A DNA stretch of 64,000 bases from an uncultured Clostridia bacterium (GTDB lineage: Bacteria; Bacillota; Clostridia; Peptostreptococcales; Anaerovoracaceae), in assembly GCA_934281605.1 (NCBI GenBank), contig CAKQXD010000004.1:1-64000 (forward strand), written 5' to 3'. A model generated the notes under the pieces. That model was not told the DNA's origin. It saw only the letters and a program-made list of their open reading frames with translations, and ran no database searches. The position numbers and the translations under genes are program-made. Below are positions 51,929 to 62,900 of the stretch, in pieces. Numbering within the stretch: the stretch's first letter is position 1; each line of letters starts with the position of its first letter.

Positions 51929-54900
51929 AAAATTCCCTCTTGTTTCTCCGCTTTCTCAGGATGATGACAGCGATCAGGATCGCCGCCGCGATGGCTCCTG
52001 CAATGATCCACGGCATCACATCGCGGGCCGCCTGTGCTCCAAGCAGCGAATCGATGGACTCACTGGATCCTGCGATGCCGTACAGAGAGAAGTCTGATGC
52101 TTCAAACTCGATGGAGCCTCCTGCCGAATCCACATGACCTTCAATCAGACGAACCTTGCCGCTGTCTGTGATGTGGACGATCACCGGCGTCTTGTAGTCT
52201 CCGATGCTGACCATCGGCATCTTGATGCGGACCAGACCGCTCGGATGCCACTCGCTGTTATCCAGCGTGTTGACGAAATGAATGTCATACAGATTGAACA
52301 GTTCACTGTCGTCTCCCAGTACATCCTGCACCTTGGCCTTATTCTTTTCACTGATCGCCTTCGGCGTTACCACCAGTTTGATGTGCCATGGCAGATTTTC
52401 TGCACTGGTCGATCTCGCATCGATTCCGGTAGATTCATCGTAGTGATACAGATCACCCAGCTTATCGGTGATGTCACTGAATGCTGTCCAGGAGTCCGTT
52501 GCCTCGATCGCTTTCTTTTCCGATACGGAAAGAGCATTGTATGCTTTATACGCATCCGTGATCTGCCTGATCTGCTCGTCGGTGTATTCCTTTGCACTTG
52601 TCGGAAGACCTGAGTTGACAACAGCATCCAGCTTTTCAAGCACTGCCTTTGCCGCTTCCGTCATCTTGCCCAGCTTGATAGTCGCTTTCTTAGTGATAGA
52701 ACGTGTCGTTCCGGAAGCTGCTGCCGTCTTGCCGGAAGCAGTAACGGTTTCCTTCTTTACATTGGAATCTGTTTTATTATCTTTTCCATTATTGTCGCTA
52801 TCTGTCGACTTCGCAGGGCTTTCTTTGATCGTTATATCGCTCATATCGAACAACGATGTCTTACCCAGTGAAAATCTCTTGTATGCAGTCAGAGCATAAT
52901 ATGCCTGCTCTGTTGCCATGCCGTTCAGCTCTCCAGATTTGGAATGCTTGAATCCGCCCCCGTCTACCGCATATTCCAGCAATGCATCCACTGGGGATTT
53001 TCCATTCTTTACAAATCGTGCATCCTTGTCCGGATCGATTCCCATAGCGGTCAGAGCCACGATCACCTGTGCGCAGGATTCACTGTTCTCAGCTCCCCAG
53101 CTTTCAAATCCGCCGCTGGCATTCTGTGCCTGAGACAGTTTTTCCAGTGCAGTATCCACTGCCTGCTTTACTTTAGCGTTGTTGTTGTAATATGGTGCCA
53201 GAGCCTGAATTGCAGCTGCTGTCATATCCACATCCATAGAAGATCCTGATAAGCTCCATCCGCCATCTTTCAGCTGCTGATCTAAAATATATTCGATCAG
53301 CTTGTCTCTTGTCGTTTTATTGGCAACATCCTTGACGTCCGGAATCTCATAACCATGGGAATCCAGTGCAAGCAATGCATAGATCGGACCGTTTACACCC
53401 TGCTGAATAACGTTATCGAAATCAGCCAGGCCTTCTAATAAATTGTAGCCCGCCACATTATTGACATCCACACCGATGGAAGTAAGTCCCAGGATCACAC
53501 GGGAATACTCCGTATATTTGGATGTGCTCAATACTCCGTTATTGTCTTCCAGAATCTTTTTCACATTCTGGAGATACTTTTGATTCATGGAGTCCGTGCC
53601 GCCGTACTCTGCTCTGGCAAGTCCCAGCACAAGCCATTCTCCGCCAATCGAGCTGACTGTCGGCGCTGTTTTTTCTGCAGCCTTTATAAGGTACTTTCCA
53701 GTAGCCTCATAGCTGTCGCCAAGGCGTTCTTCCACGGACGCAGTTTTCAGCTGTTCCAGTTTCTCTTCCGCTGCAGTCAGAACTTCATAATTATCTACCT
53801 GTGCTTTTAAAGCATCATCCAGAGCATCATATGCTTCCCTTGCAGCCTTGATCGCAGCTTCCTTGTTCAGCGTTACATCACCGATGCTGTCGATAAGATC
53901 CTTCACTTCCTGAATCTTATCATCATCCGTCATTCCTGCAACGATTTTCAGAAGATAGATCTGCGGATTTTTTTCTCCGTTCTGTACGATGACACGCACC
54001 AGTTTTTCACCGGTTTCCGGAACCGTGAATTCCGAAGAAGCCTCTCCGCTCTTTACACGCTGGTTATTGATATAAATATTATCGTCTTCAGCGGCGCCGT
54101 TCAGCGTAAGGGTGACTTTCTTTCTGTCGCCTGCGCCGATCGTATAGATCTGCTGTCCTTCTTTCAGGGCAACCGTTCTGGAGTCATCCCCTTCTGCGAG
54201 GGTGATGCTCTCCGGAGCTGCCGTCGTTCCGACAGCCTGTGCCTGTGCGGCTGTGCGGACAACACTGGTTACTTCCGTGGACTTTTCATTAAAAGCTCCT
54301 GCCCAGATATTGGATGCCGTTGCTACTTTGACATAGTGGAATTTCTTATTGGAAACATCCACAGGATTTCCCTTGCTGTCTACTGCCCATGCCAGATCAA
54401 ATCCGTTGCTGGCAGTTGGATTTTCTACATAAGGATTGACATCTGCACCTAATGTTCCATTCTTGTAATAATCTGCATAGCCGAATCTGGTCGTTGCACT
54501 GAAGGAGCTGGTATTTCCTGTTCCCATGATGGTATCGTCTTCCGAACTCTTCATCACGATTCCCGTATAGGTATAGGAACTTTCTCCCGCTGTGCCGTTC
54601 ATATAGTAGTTAGCATCCGTAGGCCAGCTGGTGCCATTGTTTTTCATGACATTGCCCTGGTTGTCCGTCCAGTATGCCTTGCCGTCATCGCCCTTTGTAT
54701 AGGTGATGGTATAGTCCCAGATCGTCTTGTCTTCATAATGTTCCGAACCTGCCAGTGCGTACCAGTCCGTTCCATTTTCAGATACATAAACCTGGCCCGG
54801 TTCTGCAGCACTTCCGCCATCTGCAAAGGAGTTTCCATACACATAGAAATCAATTCCATACAGGTTGTTCGGATTGTCCGTCAGAGGATTGTCATAGTAG

Positions 54901-57900
54901 TATGTAATATATCCACCGAAGTTCCCCAGCGATTTTAAAGTACCGCTCAAAGTCACTTCCGGAGAAACACCGTAACTTCCATTGGAATATTGGCTTCCGA
55001 TACACAGATAATCTACGACTTTATCCGGCACATCGTATTTTGATTTTGGCTGCAGCTTGAACTTGTAATCATTGCTGATGGTGCCGTCTGCTGAAGTGAC
55101 AGTGATCGTCTTCTGCGAGGTTGTCAGATCCAGGCTGTAAACCTTCGTTCCATTTTCATCCGTTGGAGTCTGTTCCGCACTTCCCACCTTAACAGTCGCA
55201 CCTTCCGCAACGGTGTACTTCAAAGTTCCCTTTGAAACACCATTTGGAACGACAATGCTGTAACTATATCTATTCGGTGCAAATCCAGGATACCAGTCGC
55301 CCGTCTTACCGCCATCAATAGTGGCTTCTGCGGTCAGCATCTGTGCAGCTTCCGCATTGGCCTGAATCTGCTCTACCCATACGATATATTCCGTTGGGGT
55401 TCCTTCTGCAAATCCGCTCTTACCTGCTTTGACATTGGCCGTATAAGTGGCGTCGTCCAGAATCTGGATCCGTACCTTTGCTTCTGCATTCTTTCCTTCA
55501 GTCACTTTCGGGAAGGAAATCTCTTTAGTAACGCTGCCGCCCTGCTTCAGCTCATTCCAGGTATTTCCATTGTCCGACGAATACCGTACATGAGCGTAGT
55601 TTGTGGATGTTGCAACATCCAGCTTGAACTGTTCCGTGCCATTCAGCAGATACGTTCTGTAGAAATACACCGTATTCTGCACTCCGGTCGCAGTTCCTGC
55701 AACGCCGTTTTCATCTGCCCGGAAGAACGTTCCTTCCGCAGCACCATTGTATTTAGATGATGTAAGATTTCTTCCCGCAGGCGATAATACCAAGCCGGCA
55801 GAAGTATTCCACCCTGCATTTCGAATCAGCTTCGTAGTATCTCGAGGTCGCGTTACATGAAATTCATATTCCGTCTTGTTGGTAGCGAGATTTTTATCAA
55901 ACACCACGATTTTAACAGTGGAATCATCAAATGGAATGTTTTCCAGCTTTGTGATCGCTCCACTATTGACCGTTACTTCCTGCGCGTCACCGTTTGCATC
56001 CGTGTAAAACGCTTTCGCCGTATACTTTGTTGTATCGTACTCAGTCGTATTCTGCAAAGTCAGCGTGGATACGCTGTACTGCTTGATCGGCAGGTCATAA
56101 GACAGCTTTGTTGGCTTGAAGGTCTGATCTTTCACCCAGGTCCCGCTCGTAAATGCAGAGGTCAGAAACTCCAGACTCTCAAAATACGGAATGTCTTTGC
56201 TCTTGACAACAACTTTGATTCCGCCTGTCTGCCCTGCACTGTCCGTTGCCTTCACGATGGCACTTCCGATTCCCTGTGCCGTGATTTTACCATCTGCATC
56301 CACCGTTACGACATCTTCGTCGCTGCTGCTCCAGCTTACGATGGATTTATCTTTTTCTGCAAAAGCTTCCAGCTGAGCGGTCGGATGTGCCTGCGAGCCG
56401 CTGACTTCCAGATATGTTTTCTTATTATTTCCATTCTTATCTTCAACTGCAACGCCCTTGATGGTTACCGTTGCAGTGTCTGCCATCTTATCATTTACAT
56501 CCAGCTTAAAGGAAACGTCGAAAGTTCCCGGCCGAAGGGCTTTGAATTTGATGCTGTTTCCATTGCCCGGATCCGCTGTCAGCTCAGCAATTTTTCCAAC
56601 TGCATCCTTGTCATAACTCCAGATGTTATGACCTGCAACACCGCCGTTGATGCTGATGGTCTTATCCGTTTGACCGTCGCTGGAAAGCGTCACGGAAGTG
56701 TTTTTATAGGAACTGGAAAACTGATATCCTGTTATTTCAAACTTTGCTTCCTTTTTCAGTCCGGATCCGTCTTTTGCTGTTGCCGTCAAATACAGATAAC
56801 TAATCCCGCCCGAAGAAGCATTAGAGAGGGTAAACGCTCCCGTTTCTGCGTCAATGCTACCTGGCGAATAGGAAGGCGCGGACCATGTCACATCCTGCGC
56901 TTTGCCGCTTTCATCCACAGCTTCAAACTGCAGCACATCGCCTTTTTTCGCAACGATCTTTCCATCGATCATAGTAGCGTCTTTGCACCGGATCGTATCC
57001 AGTTCTACCGGATTTTTTACCGTAATTTCATAGATAGATGCTGCATCTGTTGTCTGCGAAGCCTTATCACCAAACGCACCTTTGTCACAGATGATCTTGA
57101 TCTTCGATCCAGCCTTGACATCTGCAGCTTCTGTCCGTTTTACCTGTTTTCCATCTACAAAAATTCGCGTCTGATAAGTTTTACATACCGCAGTCGGAAC
57201 AATGGTCACCTGGCTGACGTCCTTCGGGATCAGCAGGGTATATTCCTTCGTATCCTTGCTGAATTCCGGACTTAAAGTACCTGTGCTGAATTTGATATCG
57301 CTCAGACTGGTATCTGTACTGCTCCAGTCGTTTCCGATATCTGTACCCCAGCTGCAGGTGTACATCATCCGAATCTCATCGCCGGCTTCCAGCTTACCGT
57401 TGGCTGCCGTAAAATCACTAAATCCAGAATCGGTGAACCAGTCATTGAGCGTGCCCATCCAGCCAGACTGTGTACCTCCGGCAAACTCCTTCAGACCATT
57501 GATCTCACTGATATATCCGCTGTCTGCGCCCGTCTGTGTCGCACCTACCGTATTCAGTGCATCCTTGACACAGGACATCATGGTCGATGTTTTGCTGTAA
57601 TCCACCCAGGTGTCTACCAGTGTTCCATCCCAGGCAGCTCCATCCGCTTTTTTATACGTTGTATTTTCTACGATCACATGGACTTTGTTCGTGTGATCAT
57701 CGTTGGCCGCCAGCAGTGCGACAATCTGCAGCGCTGCAGTTCTTGCTTCATCAGCGCCGGCATTCTTCACCTCATCCGAAGCTGCGCCGTCCTTAGCAGC
57801 CTGCGCTTTGTCTGCAGAATCAGCCGCCGCATCGCTCTTTGCAGAAGCGTCTACCGTGGACTTTGCAGAATCCGCGAACTCGAAGGAAACCTTCAGATCC

Positions 57901-58616
57901 TTTGAGAATTCCACATCGCCAGAGAAAGCGATGATCAGGTCGCGGCCGTTTTCAGGATCGATGAAGACGTCTGCATCGCCGTCAAACCCGTCGATCTTGC
58001 CATGAGCTACCTGGAAATCCTGATCCTTGGCCGCTTCCACGTCTGCGATCTTGATCTTGTATCCGTTGAGAGCGATGTAGTTGAGCTGATACGCATCCCG
58101 CGCACTGCCTTTGTCATCGTAATAGTTCTTCAGCGTGATGCCATAAGCATTGCCATCGCCGTATCCGATGGTCTTGCTATCGTTCAGGTCCTGCTTCGTC
58201 TGATACGTTTTTTCGTCTTTTTTATCCAGCTTGTCCTTCTTGACAGAAACCGTCTTGTCCTGCTGCAGTTTTACGACGCCTGCTTCCAGATACGGCGCAT
58301 CTGCGGTTTCATCCGTTCCGATGCCCTCCGCCGTGATTTCTGCAAAGTGCTCTGCCGCCGCTTCGCTGGCCTGCTGCGTCTGTCCTGCATTGGACTGTGC
58401 CGCAGAGGATTTTTGCGTCTGCTGGGACGCCTGCGACTTGGCCGCATCAGACGACTGCTGCGTTCCTGCGCTGCCGTCCGCCGTCTTTTCCTGCTGTACC
58501 GAGGCCGCATTGTCGTCACCCGCATTCTCTGCACCGAAAGCCCAGGTCGGCGCCAGAGTCGTGACGACCATCATCAGCATCAGCAGAATGCTGAATGTTT
58601 TCTTGCTTCGTTTCAT
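51921..58616 (-). CDS. Giant surface protein with DUF4430, Ig-like domains and prenyltransferase-like barrel
   Basis: 2231 residues. Signal peptide (SILLMLMMVVTTLAPTWAFG), Gln/Ser/Ala-rich stretch to about 90, a cohesin/dockerin-unrelated beta domain, DUF4430 (about 309-425, GTQSGWMGTLNDWF), cadherin-like beta-sandwich (432-535), several Ig-like folds including a BIG2 (762-805), a long middle region ending with an F5/8-like beta part, helical spacer, prenyltransferase/squalene-cyclase-type repeats (1639-1918: KDGGWSLSG, SGGFESWG, GGGFKHSKSG), shared tail, membrane segment (2202-2224) and basic end KRRNKREFYE. No LPXTG, so anchored by the membrane segment. Same fold pair as the neighbour; likely a second binder of the same or a related ligand. 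Confidence -1.
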   Translation of the reverse strand: MKRSKKTFSILLMLMMVVTTLAPTWAFGAENAGDDNAASVQQEKTADGSAGTQQSSDAAKSQASQQTQKSSAAQSNAGQTQQASEAAAEHFAEITAEGIGTDETADAPYLEAGVVKLQQDKTVSVKKDKLDKKDEKTYQTKQDLNDSKTIGYGDGNAYGITLKNYYDDKGSARDAYQLNYIALNGYKIKIADVEAAKDQDFQVAHGKIDGFDGDADVFIDPENGRDLIIAFSGDVEFSKDLKVSFEFADSAKSTVDASAKSDAAADSADKAQAAKDGAASDEVKNAGADEARTAALQIVALLAANDDHTNKVHVIVENTTYKKADGAAWDGTLVDTWVDYSKTSTMMSCVKDALNTVGATQTGADSGYISEINGLKEFAGGTQSGWMGTLNDWFTDSGFSDFTAANGKLEAGDEIRMMYTCSWGTDIGNDWSSTDTSLSDIKFSTGTLSPEFSKDTKEYTLLIPKDVSQVTIVPTAVCKTYQTRIFVDGKQVKRTEAADVKAGSKIKIICDKGAFGDKASQTTDAASIYEITVKNPVELDTIRCKDATMIDGKIVAKKGDVLQFEAVDESGKAQDVTWSAPSYSPGSIDAETGAFTLSNASSGGISYLYLTATAKDGSGLKKEAKFEITGYQFSSSYKNTSVTLSSDGQTDKTISINGGVAGHNIWSYDKDAVGKIAELTADPGNGNSIKFKALRPGTFDVSFKLDVNDKMADTATVTIKGVAVEDKNGNNKKTYLEVSGSQAHPTAQLEAFAEKDKSIVSWSSSDEDVVTVDADGKITAQGIGSAIVKATDSAGQTGGIKVVVKSKDIPYFESLEFLTSAFTSGTWVKDQTFKPTKLSYDLPIKQYSVSTLTLQNTTEYDTTKYTAKAFYTDANGDAQEVTVNSGAITKLENIPFDDSTVKIVVFDKNLATNKTEYEFHVTRPRDTTKLIRNAGWNTSAGLVLSPAGRNLTSSKYNGAAEGTFFRADENGVAGTATGVQNTVYFYRTYLLNGTEQFKLDVATSTNYAHVRYSSDNGNTWNELKQGGSVTKEISFPKVTEGKNAEAKVRIQILDDATYTANVKAGKSGFAEGTPTEYIVWVEQIQANAEAAQMLTAEATIDGGKTGDWYPGFAPNRYSYSIVVPNGVSKGTLKYTVAEGATVKVGSAEQTPTDENGTKVYSLDLTTSQKTITVTSADGTISNDYKFKLQPKSKYDVPDKVVDYLCIGSQYSNGSYGVSPEVTLSGTLKSLGNFGGYITYYYDNPLTDNPNNLYGIDFYVYGNSFADGGSAAEPGQVYVSENGTDWYALAGSEHYEDKTIWDYTITYTKGDDGKAYWTDNQGNVMKNNGTSWPTDANYYMNGTAGESSYTYTGIVMKSSEDDTIMGTGNTSSFSATTRFGYADYYKNGTLGADVNPYVENPTASNGFDLAWAVDSKGNPVDVSNKKFHYVKVATASNIWAGAFNEKSTEVTSVVRTAAQAQAVGTTAAPESITLAEGDDSRTVALKEGQQIYTIGAGDRKKVTLTLNGAAEDDNIYINNQRVKSGEASSEFTVPETGEKLVRVIVQNGEKNPQIYLLKIVAGMTDDDKIQEVKDLIDSIGDVTLNKEAAIKAAREAYDALDDALKAQVDNYEVLTAAEEKLEQLKTASVEERLGDSYEATGKYLIKAAEKTAPTVSSIGGEWLVLGLARAEYGGTDSMNQKYLQNVKKILEDNNGVLSTSKYTEYSRVILGLTSIGVDVNNVAGYNLLEGLADFDNVIQQGVNGPIYALLALDSHGYEIPDVKDVANKTTRDKLIEYILDQQLKDGGWSLSGSSMDVDMTAAAIQALAPYYNNNAKVKQAVDTALEKLSQAQNASGGFESWGAENSESCAQVIVALTAMGIDPDKDARFVKNGKSPVDALLEYAVDGGGFKHSKSGELNGMATEQAYYALTAYKRFSLGKTSLFDMSDITIKESPAKSTDSDNNGKDNKTDSNVKKETVTASGKTAAASGTTRSITKKATIKLGKMTEAAKAVLEKLDAVVNSGLPTSAKEYTDEQIRQITDAYKAYNALSVSEKKAIEATDSWTAFSDITDKLGDLYHYDESTGIDARSTSAENLPWHIKLVVTPKAISEKNKAKVQDVLGDDSELFNLYDIHFVNTLDNSEWHPSGLVRIKMPMVSIGDYKTPVIVHITDSGKVRLIEGHVDSAGGSIEFEASDFSLYGIAGSSESIDSLLGAQAARDVMPWIIAGAIAAAILIAVIILRKRRNKREFYE
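52049..52392. repeat. Near-identical C-terminal coding tract, copy 2
   Basis: Partner of 43041-43384; see there. Differences begin at the edges, for example TACCACGG against TGCCATGG. Confidence -1.
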
Positions 58617-58637
58617 AGTACCTCTCCTATCATTTCA

Positions 58638-59927
58638 TTACATACCCCCGCCCACATCGGCGCCCAGGCCTTTGCAGGTATAGCTCCACACGATGGCGTC
58701 GCCGTTCTTCAGCTTATAGCTGGAGCACCCATAATTCGGGAACCATCCGTTGACCTTGTACATCCAGCCGGACTGGCTGCCGCAGTCGAATTCATACAGG
58801 TGGTTGATCCCTTCCACATAATAGCTGCCGTACATCGGGGTGTAGGAATATTCCAGCTGGATCCCCGTATAGGAGCAGGCTCGTTTCAATACATCGAAGA
58901 CCGTTTCCCCGTCGGTGAATTCCACCTTGCTGGTTGCCAGGATCACGCCGTTTGACGGCACGTATTTGTTTTTTCCCGCTTTCAGATCATCCATATGTTT
59001 CAGGATGGAATCGCAGCGGATCTGGATGGTACAGGTCTTGACCTTGGCGGAGCTGCCGCTCTTGCCGGACCTGGTGCTGCCGGATACCGACGAGCTGCCC
59101 GACTGACTGCCGTTTTCCGAGGACATGATCTCTTTATACAAAGCATCCTCTTTGGCCGCCGCCTCCTGCGCCTTCTCCTTCTCCGCAGTACGGGTGTCCT
59201 GAACCTTTTTTAGAGCCTTTGCAGAAAAGCAAAGATCGTCTTTACTGTCGCATTTTGATGCCTGTGTCAGTATAAAATCATCAAAGGATTCGGCCTTCAG
59301 CTGGGAAATATCCGCACTCAGATGCCCCTCGCCATCGTGGGCGATCAGCAGGGATTCTCCGGCTTTCACATCTTTTTGCGTTCCGTCCTCGATGCTTACG
59401 CTGAGGCTTCCTCTCATAACGCTGACCGTGGCGCTTCCTTGTTGCTGCGAGGCTGCAAAGGTTACTGCGTCTCCGGATTTGGCCGCATGCACGGTGTTTT
59501 TGTCCAGCGCTACGTCCAGAGTTTTCCCCGTGTCTTTCGCATCTGCAAAGATCTCTCCCTCATTCAGTGCAAAGGAAACGTCGTTCTTATCGCTGGCGTT
59601 CACCGTCAGCTCTGCGTTTTCATTGAGAGTCAGCGTATTGTGCCGGCCTGCTTTGGCCGCCACCGTAGACCCCGACTCGGTCTCTATGATATCTCCCGAT
59701 TGTAGCGGCACCTTTTCCTTGAGGCTGTACCCTACGCCGCTTCGCTCAATATTGGCGACTCCGCTGATCTCCTTGGTGACCACCGCGGAGCTGGAATCGC
59801 CGCTGCCGAACCATCCCCTGATATGACCGACCGCCATGACTGAACAAAAGGCAATCACGGCGATCATGGCGATCATTAGGATGTTAAACAGCTTTTTATT
59901 TTTCTTTTTCTGCTGCTGCGTCTGCAT
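58638..59927 (-). CDS. Membrane-anchored FecR-like and DUF4430 protein
   Basis: 429 residues from the ATG at 59927, preceded by AGGAGAG at 4 nt; the longer frame to 60044 overlaps the upstream gene and has no site. One membrane segment (about 12-35), a FecR-like beta domain (about 45-209; the pattern VPLQSGDIIETESGSTV and GEIFADAKD is typical), a helical linker, a Ser/Gly stretch (about 255-290) and a C-terminal DUF4430 (about 295-426) with CGSQSGWMYKVNGWFPNYG and a closing YTCKGLGADVG. FecR domains usually receive signals or bind peptidoglycan-side partners; here the domain may dock the ligand-binding DUF4430 near the membrane. Confidence -1.
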   Translation of the reverse strand: MQTQQQKKKNKKLFNILMIAMIAVIAFCSVMAVGHIRGWFGSGDSSSAVVTKEISGVANIERSGVGYSLKEKVPLQSGDIIETESGSTVAAKAGRHNTLTLNENAELTVNASDKNDVSFALNEGEIFADAKDTGKTLDVALDKNTVHAAKSGDAVTFAASQQQGSATVSVMRGSLSVSIEDGTQKDVKAGESLLIAHDGEGHLSADISQLKAESFDDFILTQASKCDSKDDLCFSAKALKKVQDTRTAEKEKAQEAAAKEDALYKEIMSSENGSQSGSSSVSGSTRSGKSGSSAKVKTCTIQIRCDSILKHMDDLKAGKNKYVPSNGVILATSKVEFTDGETVFDVLKRACSYTGIQLEYSYTPMYGSYYVEGINHLYEFDCGSQSGWMYKVNGWFPNYGCSSYKLKNGDAIVWSYTCKGLGADVGGGM

Positions 59928-59962
59928 TTTTCTCTCCTGATCTATTGATATAACGTTTTTCT

Positions 59963-62900
59963 TTAGAAACGGCTGTCCCGTCTCTGTGCTGCTGCGTAGA
60001 TGTAAACTGCCGCTGCCAGAGATACCAGCACCGCCATCATCCACAGAGCAACCTGCATATCGTCTCCCGTCTTGGCGCTGCCGCCGGAACTGCTTCCGCT
60101 GGCACTGCCGTCTCCGGAGCCGTTGTTTCCGCCTGCTGCAGTCTGCAGCGTTGTCTTGTTCTTGTTGAGATCCTGACTTGCGTTGTCCTTCTTCTGATCA
60201 TCATCTTTCTGATCGTCTTTTTTCGTATCATCCTTGCTCGGATCATCCGGATCTACCACCTGACTGTCGCCGATGGTAATGTCCGCGTGTGCCGATACGA
60301 AATAGTCCAGCGGAGCTTCCGTCACGTCTGCACGGTAGCTGCCCTCTTCCGCGATCGTAAAGGTCACGACGCCGTCTTTGTCGCTCGTACCCTCGGCAAC
60401 CTGCTTGCCTTCGCTGTCCGTAAGAACGACTTTACCGCCCTCAAACGGAGTGCTGACCAGATTCCAGTTTGCGTCGTACCCGTTTTTCATCAGTGTCAGG
60501 GAAACCTCACCGGTCTCCTTCTGCTGGATCTGTGAATCCGCAAAATACAGATACGTGTCGGAATAATTCTTAGTATCTCCATAGAAGAAGATGTTTAAAA
60601 CGTCATGATCCTTCACAGCTGAATTGCTGCAGGTAGTCATGTTGCCCGCCAGATCCGTCGGGAATTTATTGTTGATCAAATAGCTGAGGTTTGAATTGTC
60701 CTCTCCGAAAATTCTCGTGATGTTGTCGTAGCCGCCCAGCACCAGATATTTGCCCGGATCTTTTGCAAAGTCATCGCCGTACATCTGCTGATGAAGTGCG
60801 ACCATAGCGTCCAGGAAAGTCACGGTGCCCTGATATGCCTCCAGCTTGCTGAAGCCTGCCTTAGCCGCCAGATCCGAAGTCGCTTTCACGCTGTAGGACT
60901 GTCCCGGCTTTCCGGGTTCTTTATTGATGCGGATCGTGACCGTTGCTTCTCTGGCATTCTGCAAAGCCTTGGCGTCTTTTTCCGCCTGCTGCAGTGCCGC
61001 GATAGCTGCATCCTGCTGTGCTTCCGTAGCGTCTTTGTCGTCCGCTACTGCCTGCGCCTTGGCGATCGCTTCCGCCAGAGCAGCCTTTGCACCCTTCTGA
61101 TATTCGCCCGGCTGGGTGCCTTCCACCATGTCATCGTGAAGCTTCTGGGCCGTCTCGATCTCCGCCAGCAAAGCCTCTGCAGACGCCTTGGTTCCCTTGA
61201 CGGTCACGGTCACGGAAACTTCCTGTTTGTAGAGCTTCTGCAGCTTTTCATTGTCCGGATGATCCTTGGCAAACTGACCGTATTTCTCACTGGAAAGCAG
61301 AGAAGAAATGGTGATCTTGGTCGAGTTTTCCGGGCGCGTCACCAGCAGATTTTCGTGCGCTACGATGGCGTTGTTGGAAGATTTGAATCTGTTGTAAGGG
61401 AGTCCCGTTTGTCCGAGAGAACCATCCTGATAATCATCCGGCACAATACCCGTTCCAGTCTTATCATCCGCATTATAGACCCATGTCGGATTTCCCTGCT
61501 CGTCCAGGTTCATTTCATGAAATGCATGAAGATCTCCTGTGACGGAATCCTTGTCCGCATACTTGCCGTCGTTGATGCCGTCGAAGTAATGTTCTTTGGC
61601 TTTTTGCATCATAGCCAGTTCTTTGTCCAGCTCTTTGTCCGTGATCATGCTGACTGTAAGCGGAATCTTCTTGGAGACCGTCACGCCGTCTCTCGTAAAG
61701 GTGACGATCAGGTTGACCGATTCTTTTTCGTTCTGGCTTGCAAACCGGTCTACCGCCGCACGATAGCCGTTGATTTTCAGGATATTTTCCTTATCTGCAG
61801 TGACAGTGATCTCTTTATTGGCGAAAACGTATTCGTTGTTTTCATCTTTGATCCTCGTGTATCTCGGCAGCTGGATATCACCTGTTACATTGCTGGTGTC
61901 CAGCGTGTTCTTTGTATTGAAGTCCTGCAGGCTGTCCGCTGTGTAATACTTGTCCAGAATCGCCTTCAGTTCTTCTTCCGTCGGCTTGGCTGCCTGCTTG
62001 CCCTTAACCGTCACTTCGAACGTCTTGGTGATCGTACTGAAGTCGCCGACCTTTTCCACATACTCATTGAGATCAGCTTCGTTCGCCTGAAACGTAGCCG
62101 TAAGAGTAACTACGCGGTCTTCACTCGGCTGTGTCACCGTTCCCTTCTTCGGGTCGATCAAGGAGTCATATCCCGTCTTGTCGATGGAAATGAGCGAAGG
62201 ATCCGAAGACGTCCAGGTCACCTTGGACCAGACATTCCTGGCGGAAGTCCCCATGCACTGCGGAAGGGTCAGATCCGTGGTTACTTCGTCTTGTTTCAGG
62301 TTGGCATTTTTAATCGTGTCCCATGTAAGGGAGTCCGCTTCCTTCTGCATCTGAGATTTGAAATAGTCTCTGTCCCAGCAGATGGTCGCACGCGTTTCAG
62401 CGGAAACGGCTTCCGCATTGCCTGCTTTGAATACAAAGATATTTCCTGTTACCGTAGTACTGTTATTTCCCCACTTATCGAGGGCGCCGTTCTTATAGAC
62501 GATCGTACCATCATTCTTAATGTAATTCGTATCACCAGACGTTTTCAGTTCTACCGTTACGCCGTCGGTCGTCAGGTCCGTGTATCCCTTTATCTGGCGG
62601 AGCACCAGATCCGTGATCTTTCGATCCTTCGAAAAATCCGGTCTGAGGACGCTGGTTTCTTTATCAAACTTTGCTTTAACAGCGTCCACCTTCGCCTGAT
62701 CTGCAGGATCGACAGTCTTCGTGGATTTCAAGGTGATCGTTTTCGTAATGTCTTCGTCATTACCGCTCGGCTTATAAGTGCCGGTAGCTTTTTCATATCC
62801 GTCTGCAGTGATCGTATAGTTGTATGTTTTAGATTTATCCAGTTTGTAGGAGCCATCTTTTTCCGGGTCTACTGTGATCGTCTCCTCGTCGCCCCAGTCA

